Source of the DNA: Myrica gale
Taxonomy: Eukaryota; Streptophyta; Magnoliopsida; Fagales; Myricaceae
Reading direction: 5' to 3'
DNA: 64,000 nt
NCBI GenBank assembly: GCA_963930655.1
Contig: OZ005611.1
Coordinates: 20,199,001 to 20,263,000, forward strand
Below, one piece after another: positions 1-10,583 of this stretch; position 1 is the first letter of the stretch, and each line of letters opens with the position of its first letter. The translations under genes and the position numbers were made by a program. The notes under the pieces were generated by a model, which had not been told where the DNA came from, searched no databases, and saw only the letters and a program-made list of their open reading frames with translations.

Positions 1-134
1 TAGAAAAGTGAGTCTTCAAAAGTACCGCGTAATTACTTTTTTTCCCGATGTGTACCACGTAATTACTTATAATCACCAAGAAAGTAGTTTACTTGATGAT
101 AAATTCTTCGGATGTGGTTTTGGGTTTTATTTAA

Positions 135-985
135 GGTTAATGACTAAAATAGTCCATGAGTTTTATGCTCATTATGGATTTAGTTTTTGGGTTTTCAATT
201 TGGCCACATAAGTCTTTAGGTTATCCTCATTTATCGATTTAGTCATTCCGTCCAATTATGTCTCCCCCATGCACAGTCAGCTAACGGTAGCCACGTCACC
301 ACCAACAACATTGCGACACGTGTTCGATTTAAACAAAAAACTAAGAGCCATGTGGAATATTCGTTAAAAAAAAAATTCGAACAGGGGAGAACCCCCCATT
401 CGCCCGACGGAGGGAGCCCAGATCTGGGCTCCCTCGCGGTGGTGGGGCGAGAGGGAACCCAGATCTTGGCTCCCTGTCGCCGGGGTGGGTGGCTCCCGGT
501 CACCCCTGAGCGGGGGGGCCGCCCTGGTGACGGGGAGCCCAGATCTAGGCTCCCTCTGTTGGGCGAATGAGGGTTCTCCCCTGTTCGATTTTTTTTAACG
601 AATATTCCACATGGGCCTTAGTTTTTTATTTTTTTAAAGGGTTATTTGCACTGTAGGTCCCTGTGGTATCATGTTTTAACAAAATAGTCCCTGAGGTATG
701 TGTTTCGACAAAATGTCCCTGAGATCACATACTCGGGTAAAAAAGAGTCCTTCCGTCCCTTCAGCGTCGAACCATTAATGGTCGTTGCTGACGTGGCAAA
801 AAAATGTTACGTCAGCAACCAATGAGAGAGAGACATGTGTAAAAAAAACATGTCAGCTTTTACACAGTAAAAATGAAACCACGTATGCAGCCTATTAACT
901 GCCACATAAGCCTTTAAGAAAACAAAAAATAATTAAACTGGTATATTAACGAAACATACGAGAATCCAAAAACAAGAGGAGAGTT
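135..985 (+). repeat. Left terminal inverted repeat of the MULE (interrupted)
   Basis: This arm is the inverse of 1958-2445. It is longer than the right arm because about 330 bp, including a foldback at 334-628, lies between the outer and inner blocks. The outer block ends at a copy of GTTAGCTGACT in inverse orientation. The right arm has three tandem copies of that 11-mer (about 2281-2314) where the left has one. Confidence 0.8.
334..628. mobile_element. GC-rich foldback element nested in the MULE left arm
   Basis: The first and last roughly 90 bp are inverted copies: a block with GTGGAATATTCGTTAAAAA then CAGGGGAGAAC on the left returns as its reverse complement on the right (about 545-628). 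The centre is unusually GC-rich and repeats a palindromic unit of the form GGGAGCCCAGATCT(G/A)GGCTCCCT three times with small changes. The right arm of the host MULE lacks this block, so it is a later insertion. I could not settle a target duplication; a TTTAAA pair is the best candidate. Confidence 0.65.
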
Positions 986-1134
986 AGCACTCATCACTAA
1001 AGGGACGACATCGTCCCTGCAACTCCCTTCCCCCTACCAGACCCCATTTCCTCCCCCGGCAGTGTCGATCTTTGATGCTGATGCCATCAACTTCAAGATA
1101 ATAGATACAGAAGCTCGACCTTCCAACCATTGTC

Positions 1135-1983
1135 TTGCCCAACCATCACCCCTGGTGCTGCCCCGCTTCAAAGCCCATTCCAACCCCTCTACCTCCACCG
1201 TCTCCTTCGCCTCCGCCTCAACTTACACACCGTGCAACTAAGTCGAATACGAACACGCAATCGAATAATGCCTCCCCTTTCTCCTCATCTTCGCTGTCCG
1301 ATTCGTCGTCAACTTTTAGGATCCGATTCTCTCCGGGCAGTCTATCGCCAGTGATGGACTTAACACCCACGACAATGAAAGACCACGATTCGTTCCCTTC
1401 CAGCTTCAACAAATTCAATTCCACCCTCTTCGCCGGGCTTTTGAACCCAATGTCACCACCTCTTCCACTTGAAAAAATGACTCGATCCAGCCTGACCCTA
1501 TTCAAAATGATGGCTTGCGAGCCCGATACCCACCACTCCAGGACCCATATCCCTCCCCAAATCGCCGTCGTACTAGTTCCCAAATCCCACATTCCCCAAA
1601 TCTCACCCCAGGACAAGCAAGCCCTAACAATGCAGAGAATCTCCGAGATGTTAGCGACCCGCAACCCCGGAAATCAATTCAACGACTCAACCTCGAATGA
1701 CATAATTGGATTCTGGTCGGAGTCAGTGTTTCCGTGAACCTCCACCATCACATTTTGGTCGCGCACAACAAGTTCTTTTCGGTCAAGTTGTCTGAGCGTC
1801 GGGCAAAGCCGCAAAGACTAGGAGGGTCTCCGTATGTCGTGGAGATTGCGGACTGCCATGACTTCGAGATTTACATTGAGACCTTGAAGTTGATGTACCG
1901 TAAGGATTTGAGGAAGAAAATAATAAAAGAGGATGTTTCCAAAGTTCTTGGCATCGTTAATATAATTGGATTCTCGTATGTTT
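1135..1983 (+). pseudogene. Captured BTB/POZ-domain gene fragment
   Basis: The reading near 1734-1980 gives HHHILVAHNKFFSVKLSERR, then VVEIADCHDFEIYIETLKLM and KEDVSKVLGIV. These match the start of the BTB domain of the plant BTB/POZ family that includes Arabidopsis At1g63850 (recalled, not searched). Upstream, 1225-1370 encodes a serine-rich stretch ending [12 protein letters not shown], the type of N-terminus those proteins have. The two parts lie in different frames and a stop interrupts the joining segment near 1700, so it is not an intact gene. The domain is cut off inside the fold, exactly where the MULE inverted repeat begins. It was most likely captured as genomic DNA by the element. 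Confidence 0.7.
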
Positions 1984-2445
1984 AGTTAATATACCAGTTT
2001 AGTTTTTTTTTTGTTTTTCTTAAAGGCTTATATGGCTGTTAATGGGCTGTAGACGTGGTTTCATTTTTACTGTGTAAAAGCTGACATATTTTTTTACACG
2101 TGTCTCTTTCTCATTGGTTGTTGACGTGACATTTTTTTGCCACGTCAGCAACCACCGTTAATGGTTCGACGCCGAAGGGACGGAAAAACTCTTTTTTAAT
2201 CGAGTATGTGACCTCAGTGACTATTTTGTCAAAACACATACCTCAGGGACTATTTTGTTAAACATGATACCACAGAGACCGTTAGCTGACTGTTAGCTGA
2301 CTGTTAGCTGACTGTGCATGGGGGAGACATAATGACTAAATCGATAAATGAGGATAACCTAAGGACTTATGTAACCAAATTGAAAACCCAAGGACCAAAT
2401 CGATAATGGGCATAAAATTCAGGGACTATTTTGATCATTAACCCA
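1958..2445 (-). repeat. Right terminal inverted repeat of the MULE
   Basis: Inverse of the left arm at 135-985 without the nested foldback. The inner and outer blocks are contiguous here and are joined by three tandem copies of GTTAGCTGACT. It is followed directly by the nine-base target duplication TTTATTTAA. Confidence 0.8.
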
Positions 2446-2751
2446 TTTATTTAACCAAAGTGAGCGAAGGGTATTTTTGGCAAGTAATTTAAAAATAATA
2501 TATTTTATGCTGAATATAACTTATAAGTAATGTAAAATTATATTATAGATGCATATCACGACTACTGTGTGTCAGTATTTTTTTTTCCAAGTGTCTATTG
2601 AGCGAGTACAACTGGACAAAGATACCGACTTTAAATAAAGAATTGCAGGCTGATGAAGAGGGGCCCGTGCCCTACTGGTAGAGGGAGAGCCTAAAGTGAC
2701 GTGACCGGCATGTTTTGGGCTAGGGGTTGTCCAGTTGTCGATGAAGAATAA

Positions 2752-3486
2752 ATGTATGTAAAAATATTCTAGAATACAGAATTTAGGGTTAAATATATTT
2801 TGTCATTTTATTTTTGAGTTTATTTATATTCTGCATTTAGACGTATTATTTGTGACATATTAAATTTGTTAACTTATACATATTTTTTCAATTTGAGTCT
2901 CGTACCTAAATTATTTGTCAATTTAGATGAATTCCATCAAAACATGAAGTGTGGTGTATAAAAATCTCCCCAAAAAAAATGGGGCAATGTGTAAAATATT
3001 TGACGGAATACATCTAAATTTATGGACAATTTGGGTACGGGATCCAAATTAAAAAAATATGTAATTTTATGAGTCTAATGTGTCAAAAATAATACATCGG
3101 GGTACAAAGTGTAAATGACCTTAAAGATAAGGGGCAAAATGTATTTAATGCTAGAATTTAATAAAATTTTAAATTTTAAAAATTCTTATACAAAATACTA
3201 ATAACTTTTACACTATTTTCAAAAATTTTTCACACAAATTTTAATATGTTTTTTTAAAATTATAACAAATATTCTCTCTCCATACTTTTTCACATAACTA
3301 TAATAATTTTTTATTAAAAAATTACATCAAATCATCTCTCTACCTTTTTAAACTCCAACAAAAGTTAAATATCTTAAAACAATTTCACTAACTTTTATAC
3401 AAAAATATATAAAACTCAAATCTACGTAAATATTCATAATTTAATCAAAATTCTAAAAATATTACAATTTTTTACAAAACTAACAT
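2752..3486. mobile_element. AT-rich MITE, family B, copy 1 (interrupted)
   Basis: The left end ATGTATGTAAAAATATTCTA and the right end TTTACAAAACTAACAT match the ends of the better-preserved copy at 42751-43118. The interior from 3161 to 3486 aligns by eye along its length with 42800-43118 (shared CTCCATACTTTTTCAC and AAAAAATTACATCAAATCAT). It is split by another element at 2786-3152. No coding capacity is seen. Confidence 0.6.
2786..3152. mobile_element. Foldback MITE, family A, copy 1, inserted in family B
   Basis: It is flanked by the perfect eight-base duplication AGAATTTA (2778-2785 and 3153-3160), which points to the hAT superfamily. The two halves are inverted copies of about 150 bp each: GGGTTAAATATATTTTG at the left, and the reverse complement reading AGCATTAAATACATTTTG at the right. 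The element is about 367 bp with no open frame, and interrupts the family B MITE. Confidence 0.75.
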
Positions 3487-5547
3487 CTGAAAACAGAAAT
3501 TTGTACGGTATGACCGTATGAACATCTCCATGTCAGGAGGAGAGATGAGAGAGACCCTCTCAGACAGGGGCATTAATTTATTATTAAGGGGGCAATTGCA
3601 TAAAAGTATACTTTTTTTTTTTCTCTTAGATGCATAAAAATATACTTTAGAGAGGGAAAAAAAGGCTGCTTTTTTTTGTTCAAGTACGTTGAACTCTATA
3701 CCATTTCAAAGGTTCTTTTTTCTAATTGTAACCACTAGCATTGAGATTTCATATGTATAAAAACTCCAAATATTCATAGATTTACAGTAGAGCAAACATA
3801 CAGTAATATATATTTGACTAGTCAAGGTTCGAACTTTGGTCGGAATACTAAAGTCAGGCCCGACTCAATGGTAGGGCAATTTAGGCGGTGGCCTAAAGCT
3901 TTACCCTGAGCAAGGCCCCATAAAGATAAAATAATTTTTTTATTTTTTTTATTTTTTCTTTTGTTGTAAATGAAACAAAAATAAGAAGATAAATGAGATA
4001 AAAAAAGAATGACAAGATACAATTTTTTCAATTTTTTTTTTATCATGAGTGGACTAATATATTTCTTTCAGGGTTCCTAATTACTTGTTAGATATTTCTG
4101 AACTTTGCTTAAAGAGAAAAAATGTCTTATAAATTTTTTAATTGTTCTAGTCATGGAGCTGTGATGTCATATATGAGAGACTCATAAAAAATAATTAATG
4201 AGGTCTTTGAATATTTTATATTAAATAAAATAATTTTAAGATAATTTTAAATATTTTATATCAAAAAAGCCTAATACTTTATTTTTTCTTAGGCTCCATT
4301 TGGTTTGAGCCGGCCGGACTAAAGTTAACACCCTGTGATCAGTAAGATTTGAACAGATGTTCAGAATATATAGAAGTTGATAGGGACATTGGGAGTCATA
4401 TCAATCATGTTTTTTTTTGTGTGGTCAACATCTAAGGAAGCATGGACGAATAGACCGTTTTCATACAAAGTTACATCATATGGATAAATTTGCAATTGTG
4501 TAAACTCTAAGGACCTGTTGGAAACAAGGCTAAATCCTTTCAAGATCAGCCCACTAAGTTTGAATTTTAGTAAAATGCCAATGATGTCTCATGAAATCAG
4601 TGCATTTACTATACGTGTTCAATTTACAACCATGTTAAGTGCGAGTTGTGTCACACTTTGATGGACATGGGTATTGATAAGGTTACAAATTGAGTACATG
4701 GGAAAATCAAATAATAAAGGACCAATTATGATTCGAGACTTCAACTGTTTATCTATAGCATCTAGTCTAGAATAAGAATGTGCTCGCAAAGATCTAATAT
4801 CTGATACTGAGCTAAATTAAATCTTCATTCAATGAGTCATATATTAATAATTCAAAGCTTAATATTTAATGTTAAAAGAGATGACAAGAACTGACGAAAC
4901 TAAAACAAAAAAGAGATGACAGAACTGAAACGATGAAACCTTTTTGTTACTCTAACCTCATGTGATCTATTAAATTTTCCAAATCTCATAAATATTTCAG
5001 GCAGAAAATCTTAAATTTCTAAAAAGAAAATAATTAATTTTGCCATCAAGCAAGGATTGGAGATTTAATGGCCGATTATCCTTGGAACCCGAGAGGAGTC
5101 ACTAACCAGAGCAGTTTCAAAAGTAAAGGACCTCAAGAGATGCAAAGTCTTTCGTTTCTTTTCAATTGTTCGGATTCAAGCAGTCAATGGATTCGAGCCT
5201 TGGCCAATAAGCTGGACGGCACACCTGCTCACAGTCAGGAGTTGCCAAGTTTTCATCATTAAGATTAGTTTGTTTTCCCAACTTCAACCTCGTCCTCTTT
5301 CAATTAGAAGACAAGTTCCACCTCGTCTTGCCGTCAAAGGAGCATACTAGTCTCCCATCATAGCAGATGTAACTTTTTCCGCAAGATATCGAAATGAAAA
5401 AGAGTGGTTGCATTGGCATATCACAAAAATAAAACTAACATCAATAGATAAAATCCAACGGTGATCAGTTATCACCAATCAAGTTACATTCGAGGAAACC
5501 CAGAACTCTCCCGAGCCCAAACAAGACCGTTGGATGCCAAGAATCCG
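3487..5547. other. Intergenic DNA without a recognised gene
   Basis: AT-rich sequence with poly-T runs. A short segment near 3856-3925 (GGCGGTGGCCTAAAGC and AGGCCCC) resembles a similar GGCCTTAGGC segment near 16500, so it is probably dispersed repeat debris. A small open frame at 5068-5262 has no recognisable domain. The 3' flank of the chaperonin gene occupies the last part. Confidence 0.5.
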
Positions 5548-6054
5548 TCAGTCTTGAAGAGTGCCCAATATATCCTCATCTCTGTACAGATGCAACCTAC
5601 ACCTCAGAACCCACATATCGTAAAACCCCCAAACTAGAACTGAAATGCAGATAAGCAAAAACCCCATTACTTTAATGGACTTAAAGAAACAGAGCAGAAC
5701 ATATACGTGGAACTTACTCTTTGTCGCCAAGCTTGACTTGGGTGCCCCCGAAATCTGGCAACAGAACAGTGTCTCCCTCCTTCACAGACACGGGGATCAA
5801 ATTCCCAGCTCTGTCCCGTGCTCCCGGTCCCACCGCAACAACTTTTCCCGAGGTCCACTGCACTCCAATCACACCAATCAGAACAGTAGGATCCTCAAAG
5901 AGGAAAAAGGAAAAACGCAAAACACAAACGAAGATTCACACACATTGTGGAAAAAAGATTTTTCTGGGAGAAGTATACCCGATGTGGTTTTGGTGGGTGG
6001 AAGGATTTTCTCGACCAGGACACGGTTGATGGTGGGGATCAGACGCTTTGCCAT
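5548..6054 (-). CDS. CPN10: 10 kDa chaperonin (GroES/CPN10), mitochondrial type
   Basis: This is the co-chaperonin that caps the CPN60 ring and assists protein folding in the mitochondrial matrix. Three exons (6054-5944, 5857-5718, 5596-5548) join in frame to 99 codons plus stop, against about 98 in the family. The start [14 protein letters not shown] fits the family N-terminus. The mobile-loop region holds GILLPEK, and the core reads [27 protein letters not shown] and [12 protein letters not shown]. The last exon ends [12 protein letters not shown]. The first intron is short and its donor is the least certain point. My choice gives FFHNWTSGK where relatives have about two residues fewer, so a slightly different splice site is possible. 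A telo-box lies about 180 bp upstream. Confidence 0.9.
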
Positions 6055-6230
6055 GTCTGCCCGGTGGTAGAGTCTCAAAATACAGGGTTTCTTACAGTGA
6101 TTTTCTTCCTATCTAAGAACGGGTACGACTGAGGTCGGTTGTGCATTTTAAAGATGGGGTTAAGGGGGCAGAGAGTTCGTGGGATTCAAGTTATGGATGG
6201 GAGTGGAAAGTTCTAGGTTTTCGTTCATTC

Positions 6231-6244
6231 AGGGTTTAGGGTTT
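6231..6244 (-). promoter_or_regulatory. Telo-box in the CPN10 5' region
   Basis: The minus strand reads AAACCCTAAACCCT about 180 bp upstream of the CPN10 start codon. AAACCCTAA telo-boxes are frequent near the start of plant ribosomal-protein and other translation or housekeeping genes. Role here is inferred from position only. Confidence 0.45.
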
Positions 6245-6340
6245 ATGAGGTGATATACAAGTTCCTCAGCAAATAGCAATGGATATGGGTGGGCCGGACA
6301 TTCAGTAGAATATTAGCTTCTTTGTTTGCCCATTCCAGGT

Positions 6341-6548
6341 GAATAGGCCTCTGTGCATGTAACTGGCCCGCAACCGTGCTGCTTAGTGCTTGAGTGTTTG
6401 ATTAGCGGAAGCAGTTAGATCACAAGCATGTTCTGCCCAAGATTGAATAGGCCTCAGTGCATGTAACTGGCCCGCAACCGTGCTGCTTAGTGCTTGAGTG
6501 TTTGATTAGCGGAAGCAGTTAGATCACAAGCATGTTCTGCCCAAGATT
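6341..6548. repeat. Two-copy 104-bp tandem duplication
   Basis: Positions 6341-6444 and 6445-6548 are near-identical copies starting GAATAGGCCTC and ending GCCCAAGATT. I see one base change between them by eye, so the duplication is recent. It starts about 290 bp upstream of the CPN10 start codon. Confidence 0.95.
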
Positions 6549-7034
6549 GGTTGTGGGCTTGCATCTGACAAATACCGAAATCTTATTCAACATATTACAC
6601 TTTAAAACTACCAAAAAGTTTACACATTAGTCTTTACATTCTGAGTTAAGATTTTATGGGCAAAATCAATAAATAAAAACTAGACACGTGACACAATTTT
6701 AACAATTAGGTTGTACCATGTAATATAAAGTGTAAATCTTATATAAAATTCAGTAATTTAGAATACAAATTGTAAAATGAATGATAATTAAAGGGTAAAA
6801 AATATAATTTCTCATACTGCGTTACTCAAACCTCCATCTTAATCAGTGAAAACTCAATAAGTGCTGGATTGATTTTTTTTTTTTTATATACTCGATTAAC
6901 TATACGAGACTAGAAAGTAAAGCCATGCTTTGCTGACAAGTATTGGACGAATTTTGAGTTAATACCTATTCGGGTTCTGGGTTTTACCGTTATTTCAAAA
7001 GGATTTTTTTTGGTCTTAGAAAGTATTATAAAAT
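6549..7034. other. AT-rich intergenic DNA, nothing recognised
   Basis: No open frame with recognisable content and no inverted repeat that I can define. The upstream flank of the family A MITE begins at 7027. Confidence 0.5.
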
Positions 7035-7479
7035 GGGGATAAATATGTTTTACACCCTTTAATTTTGAGAGTCTTGACATTTGCAATCTTATCTATTATT
7101 TTTTTCATATGCACTCACAAACTATTGATTTCAGATACTTTACACTCTCTAACTTTGAGAGTTTTGACACTATGCATTCTTATCTATTATTTTTGTCATA
7201 TTGTACCCACCAACTATTGATTTTAGACACTTTATACTCTCAGTTAAAACTTCTCTAAAATTATAAATGGTCACTGCTAAAAAAAATTATGGGGATAAAA
7301 TTGTCATTTCCCACATCAATAAATAATTTTTTATGTTCAAATTAACTAAATTTTTTAAGGAAATGTACAAAGTGTTTGAAATCTAAAGTTAGTAGGTGCA
7401 ATGTGACAAAAATAATATATTGTGGTATAAAGTGTCCAGGCTCACATAGTTGAAGGATGATTCAAAATGTATTTAACTC
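7035..7479. mobile_element. Foldback MITE, family A, copy 2
   Basis: It is flanked by the perfect eight-base duplication TATAAAAT (7027-7034 and 7480-7487). The ends are GGGGATAAATATGTTTTAC at the left, and CAAAATGTATTTAACTC at the right, inverted relatives of the copy at 2786-3152. The left arm contains an internal duplication of a unit with TATCTATTATTTTT, which explains the longer length of about 445 bp. No coding capacity. Confidence 0.75.
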
Positions 7480-7499
7480 TATAAAATTTGATTAGGAGG

Positions 7500-7745
7500 A
7501 CGTTCGTTTTGATAAGTATTATAAGATACACTTAAATCCAACAAATTTACAAACTCAACATGTTTTTATCTTCTACACGTATTTCAATAAAAGTAATCTA
7601 CAAATATCAACTTTAAAAATCATTAATACATTTTTTACACCCATTAATATAATTCAACAACCTCTACATAAATACCAATAAAACTCAAACATATCATAAA
7701 AATTCTTAAAAAACTTTAGATTCTAAAAATATCACAAAAACGAAG
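7500..7745. mobile_element. AT-rich MITE, family B, copy 2
   Basis: Left end ACGTTCGTTTTGATAAG and right end ATCACAAAAACGAAG are inverted relatives of the family B ends. The interior is AT-rich and more diverged from the copies at 2752 and 42751. It begins 12 bp after the target duplication of the family A element. Confidence 0.5.
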
Positions 7746-10042
7746 AAAGATTCTGTACCAATAGTGAAAAGATTTCCAAACGTATTATAAAGCGGAGAGC
7801 AGCCCACAATGCTGCCACCCACGTGATCAAAATCTCTGGCCGTAGTAACTGACATGTGGCAGGTCTATGTCTCAATTTGGACACCTGATACTAAAGCCAT
7901 GCTTTTGCTATGACATATGGTGCTTTGTTAAATCTTGGAGGCAGTAGGCTAAGTGGCTAACCAATTAGTTGACATGTGGGTTTTACTTGTGAATTTCCTT
8001 GATGCTCGAACAAAGATATGGTCATGGCTAGTACTCATTCCTTAGATGACTATTGCTAAGTGGTCTACGGATGAGTGATAATATCCCTTGCCCGACGTGA
8101 TGTTTTGATAATCTTATAGCATTTCGCACTCCCTGCTTGTCTTCAGGATCACGTGTCAGCTAATCTCATTCATTTAAGAAGGTTCAAAAGTCTCAGTTAC
8201 AAACATCCCTACTCTAATTAGTGCGAAAATGCCCTCCCAGAACTGCAGTAGATCAACTCTAGTGGAGGTCTATACTTTCAACCTATTCCATTTCACTAAG
8301 ACAAACACCAAGGATCTCTACGCAATTGCAAACACTATTTAGATGTCAGGTCAGATTTTGGTGCTAACCAAAAGGTTTTTCAGACTAAAGTTCACGTCAG
8401 ATTTATCACTATTTTGTGGGTGAGTTCTATCTTCTCTAAAAGCAGAGGTGCGTTTGCTTTGCTTTTGCCTTTTATCTTTTAGTAAGCGGTGGCTTTTCCC
8501 CATTCCTTCAGTTTGATACTGCTCTATGGTGTGCTGTGGTTGAAGATATCCATGTTCCCTTTCCTGTTGATTGTCTCATCGCCTTATTTTTTCTGTCTAC
8601 GATTCTGAGCTTAGCCAAGAAGGTTTATCGAAATGAAAAGGATCTCTGTAATGGGTTTTATGGATCTGTTGAAAAACATGAAACTGGCTAAAAAAAGCAC
8701 CCTAACTAGAAGAAAGATCAACCCTATCATGCGTCCGCCTTTTGTCATTGTAAAGCAAAATAGCAGACCCATTCTTCATGGCACCAACTGGTTGGAGCTC
8801 AACAGAGACATGCGTCAAATGTTCCTTATCTCCACCGATTGCCTGTTATGTCTCAGAAAAAAAGGATCTCTGCAGATATTCATTCACTTTTTGAATACAG
8901 TTGATAGTAGGAGGGCCACATCTTTTTCTCCTACTGTCACTCATCACTCTGCAATCCCAATAGCATATTTCCTTTCTGGTTCAAAAGTTGTCTTCAGACA
9001 AAGGAGACCTGTAGTTTGCTTTAGGACCATCCTATTCTTTCCGAAAGGCTGATGACAGTGCCTCGTTATCTTCCAAATGAGTAAAGACGACAGCACCTTT
9101 TTTCCATTGTGGCCGCGCATACTTCTCATGCAGATTCTACACCTCCCAAAAGAATGGTGCTAAAACTCTTACTCGAATCCCCAAGATAAGCAGCAGCCAT
9201 TGTACTGCTCGTACATACAGATATGTTTGGATCAATTAAGATTTGCTTTGAAATGATGAAGAATCAGAACCCATCATTACGGGAGAGACGGGGGCCACGC
9301 TAATGGTGTCATAATTAGCCACTCAATTAGAGGCCTCACATCATAGAACTCCAAGGCTTCTCAGATCCATTTTGGTCCCTGAAATTCCTAGTAGTCAGAA
9401 GCTTAATGAGTATCCTCTTTACCTGGCTGTGAATCATTGATGGTTGCCATAGAAAACAGCCTGATCTGGATCCAGAATTGGGACATTTGTACGTCTTTCT
9501 GAACATGATGAATCATAATTAGATTGTGGAGAGTTGTCTGCTTGAAGCTGATCTTGTATTTCCACATCATACAACTGTTGAGTGTCAGCTCTTTGGAACA
9601 TTCATGATCTATTTGACAGTACCGGTCCTCCTAATTAATGAAAAGCATTATCCCAAAAACAATTTTTAATAAAGACAGAGACTAATGGGCAGCCAAAAAT
9701 TAATAGATAAAATATGTCATTTTTTTTTTTACTTTACTGGGCCTGTTTGTTATTTTTATAATCTTTTTCCTGACTGGTTAATGACCATTGACTTGTCGGA
9801 TTTTATTTCTCCTTGTTATAATATAATTTTCCTCTTTTTCGAAAGATTGTTCGCCCAATGGGATGTCAATATTGTGCACCTTCTGCGCTTTATTTCGAGA
9901 TATAGTATGTGGGTCCTCTTCAAAATTCCAGTATCTCTTTAACAGGTCCAATGCAATTATGCAAAGATCATTGGGTACTACCAACAAAAGTTGACTTTCT
10001 GTATGTTATTTAAAACTTTATAGACCGCACGATGTCAACAAA
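7746..10042. other. Intergenic DNA with possible decayed coding pieces
   Basis: There is no gene I recognise. A plus-strand open frame of 139 codons (8633-9052) has no domain I know. On the minus strand, short coding-like stretches appear in different frames, for example KYARPQWKKGAVVFTHLEDN near 9090-9150 and PILDPDQAVFYGNHQ near 9440-9490. This may be the remains of one or more old host genes or a processed copy. The assignment is open. Confidence 0.3.
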
Positions 10043-10124
10043 GTGGGCGTGCCGGAGTGGTTATCGGGCATGACTAGAAATCATGTGGGCTCTGCCCGCG
10101 CAGGTTCGAATCCTGCCGCTCACG
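10043..10124 (+). tRNA. tRNA-Ser (anticodon AGA)
   Basis: This 82-nt gene folds as a class II tRNA. The seven-pair acceptor stem GTGGGCG pairs with CGCTCAC at 10117-10123, with one G-T wobble and discriminator G. The anticodon stem CATGA/TCATG encloses the loop CTAGAAA, with anticodon AGA at 10076-10078. A long variable arm (TGGGCTCTGCCCG) follows, then a T-arm with GGTTCGAATCC. A run of eight T follows the 3' end, as expected for a Pol III terminator. No intron is present. The sequence matches the standard plant tRNA-Ser(AGA) as I remember it. Confidence 0.95.
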
Positions 10125-10487
10125 TTTTTTTTATTGGTAATACGCATTATCCACTGTTAGACCTCACAAATGTTGGGTTCTTTATGTCTCTTGTAACTTG
10201 TTTCTTTTCTCGGCAAATAATTCCCGCAGATCAAAGCTATTCTTTATTACCTTTTCTTCCTGTTCACAAAGATCAGTAGAAAATAATTTGCACAATGGCT
10301 TTTGATGATGCCGAAAAGCCCTTGGAGCACTGAGCAATGGATTACCCGACAACATTCCTAAGCTTCCAGCTCCCACCTGCATCAGGAAGAGAAATAGGGA
10401 CTCGGGAGGGGCCACCGAAGAGTGAATCTTGGATACTTAAGTTAGCAAAAATACACCTTCTGAATCAAACCATACTTAAGAATAAAG

Positions 10488-10583
10488 GAAATGTGAACAA
10501 GACGATTTAAGACTTAAAACATTAGTACCCGAATCTAGAGGGGTGAATAGGTTTTACAAATTTTCTTATAACTTTTTGCACTT
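10488..10583. repeat. 97-bp direct repeat, left copy, flanking rDNA fragment
   Basis: It starts GAAATGTGAACAAGACGATT and ends TTTTTGCACTT, matching 12301-12397 with only a few differences. The two copies bracket the rDNA-derived block exactly. Confidence 0.9.

Larger units (their letters stand above)
135..2445. mobile_element. Mutator-like element (Pack-MULE) with captured BTB/POZ fragment
   Basis: Both edges carry the same nine bases TTTATTTAA (126-134 and 2446-2454), the target duplication length expected of Mutator-like elements. The left edge from GGTTAATGA and the right edge are inverted copies. The inverted repeats run about 500 bp per side once a nested foldback is set aside, in two blocks: an outer one (135-298 with 2282-2445) and an inner one (about 640-985 with 1958-2280). 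The inner blocks contain the 'gtccctgaggtat' type sequence often seen in plant MULE ends. There is no transposase. The roughly 970 bp between the arms is GC-richer and holds pieces of a host gene, so this is a non-autonomous gene-carrying element. The superfamily call rests on the 9-bp duplication and the long arms. Confidence 0.85.

Noticed and set aside
8-211. Small plus-strand open frame at the window start
   Set aside because: It overlaps the MULE edge and inverted repeat and has no recognisable protein content.
352-570. Open frames on both strands in the GC-rich foldback
   Set aside because: They come from the palindromic GC-rich repeat, and frames on both strands mirror each other.
1218-1664. 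148-codon minus-strand frame
   Set aside because: It is the antisense shadow of the captured BTB/POZ segment, which has recognisable content on the plus strand.
3830-3900. tRNA-like box B (GGTTCGAACTTTGG)
   Set aside because: There is no box A at the right spacing, no stem pairing and no terminator, so neither a tRNA nor a clear SINE is supported.
5068-5262. 64-codon plus-strand frame downstream of CPN10
   Set aside because: No family resemblance, no splice context and no neighbouring exon, so it is probably chance.
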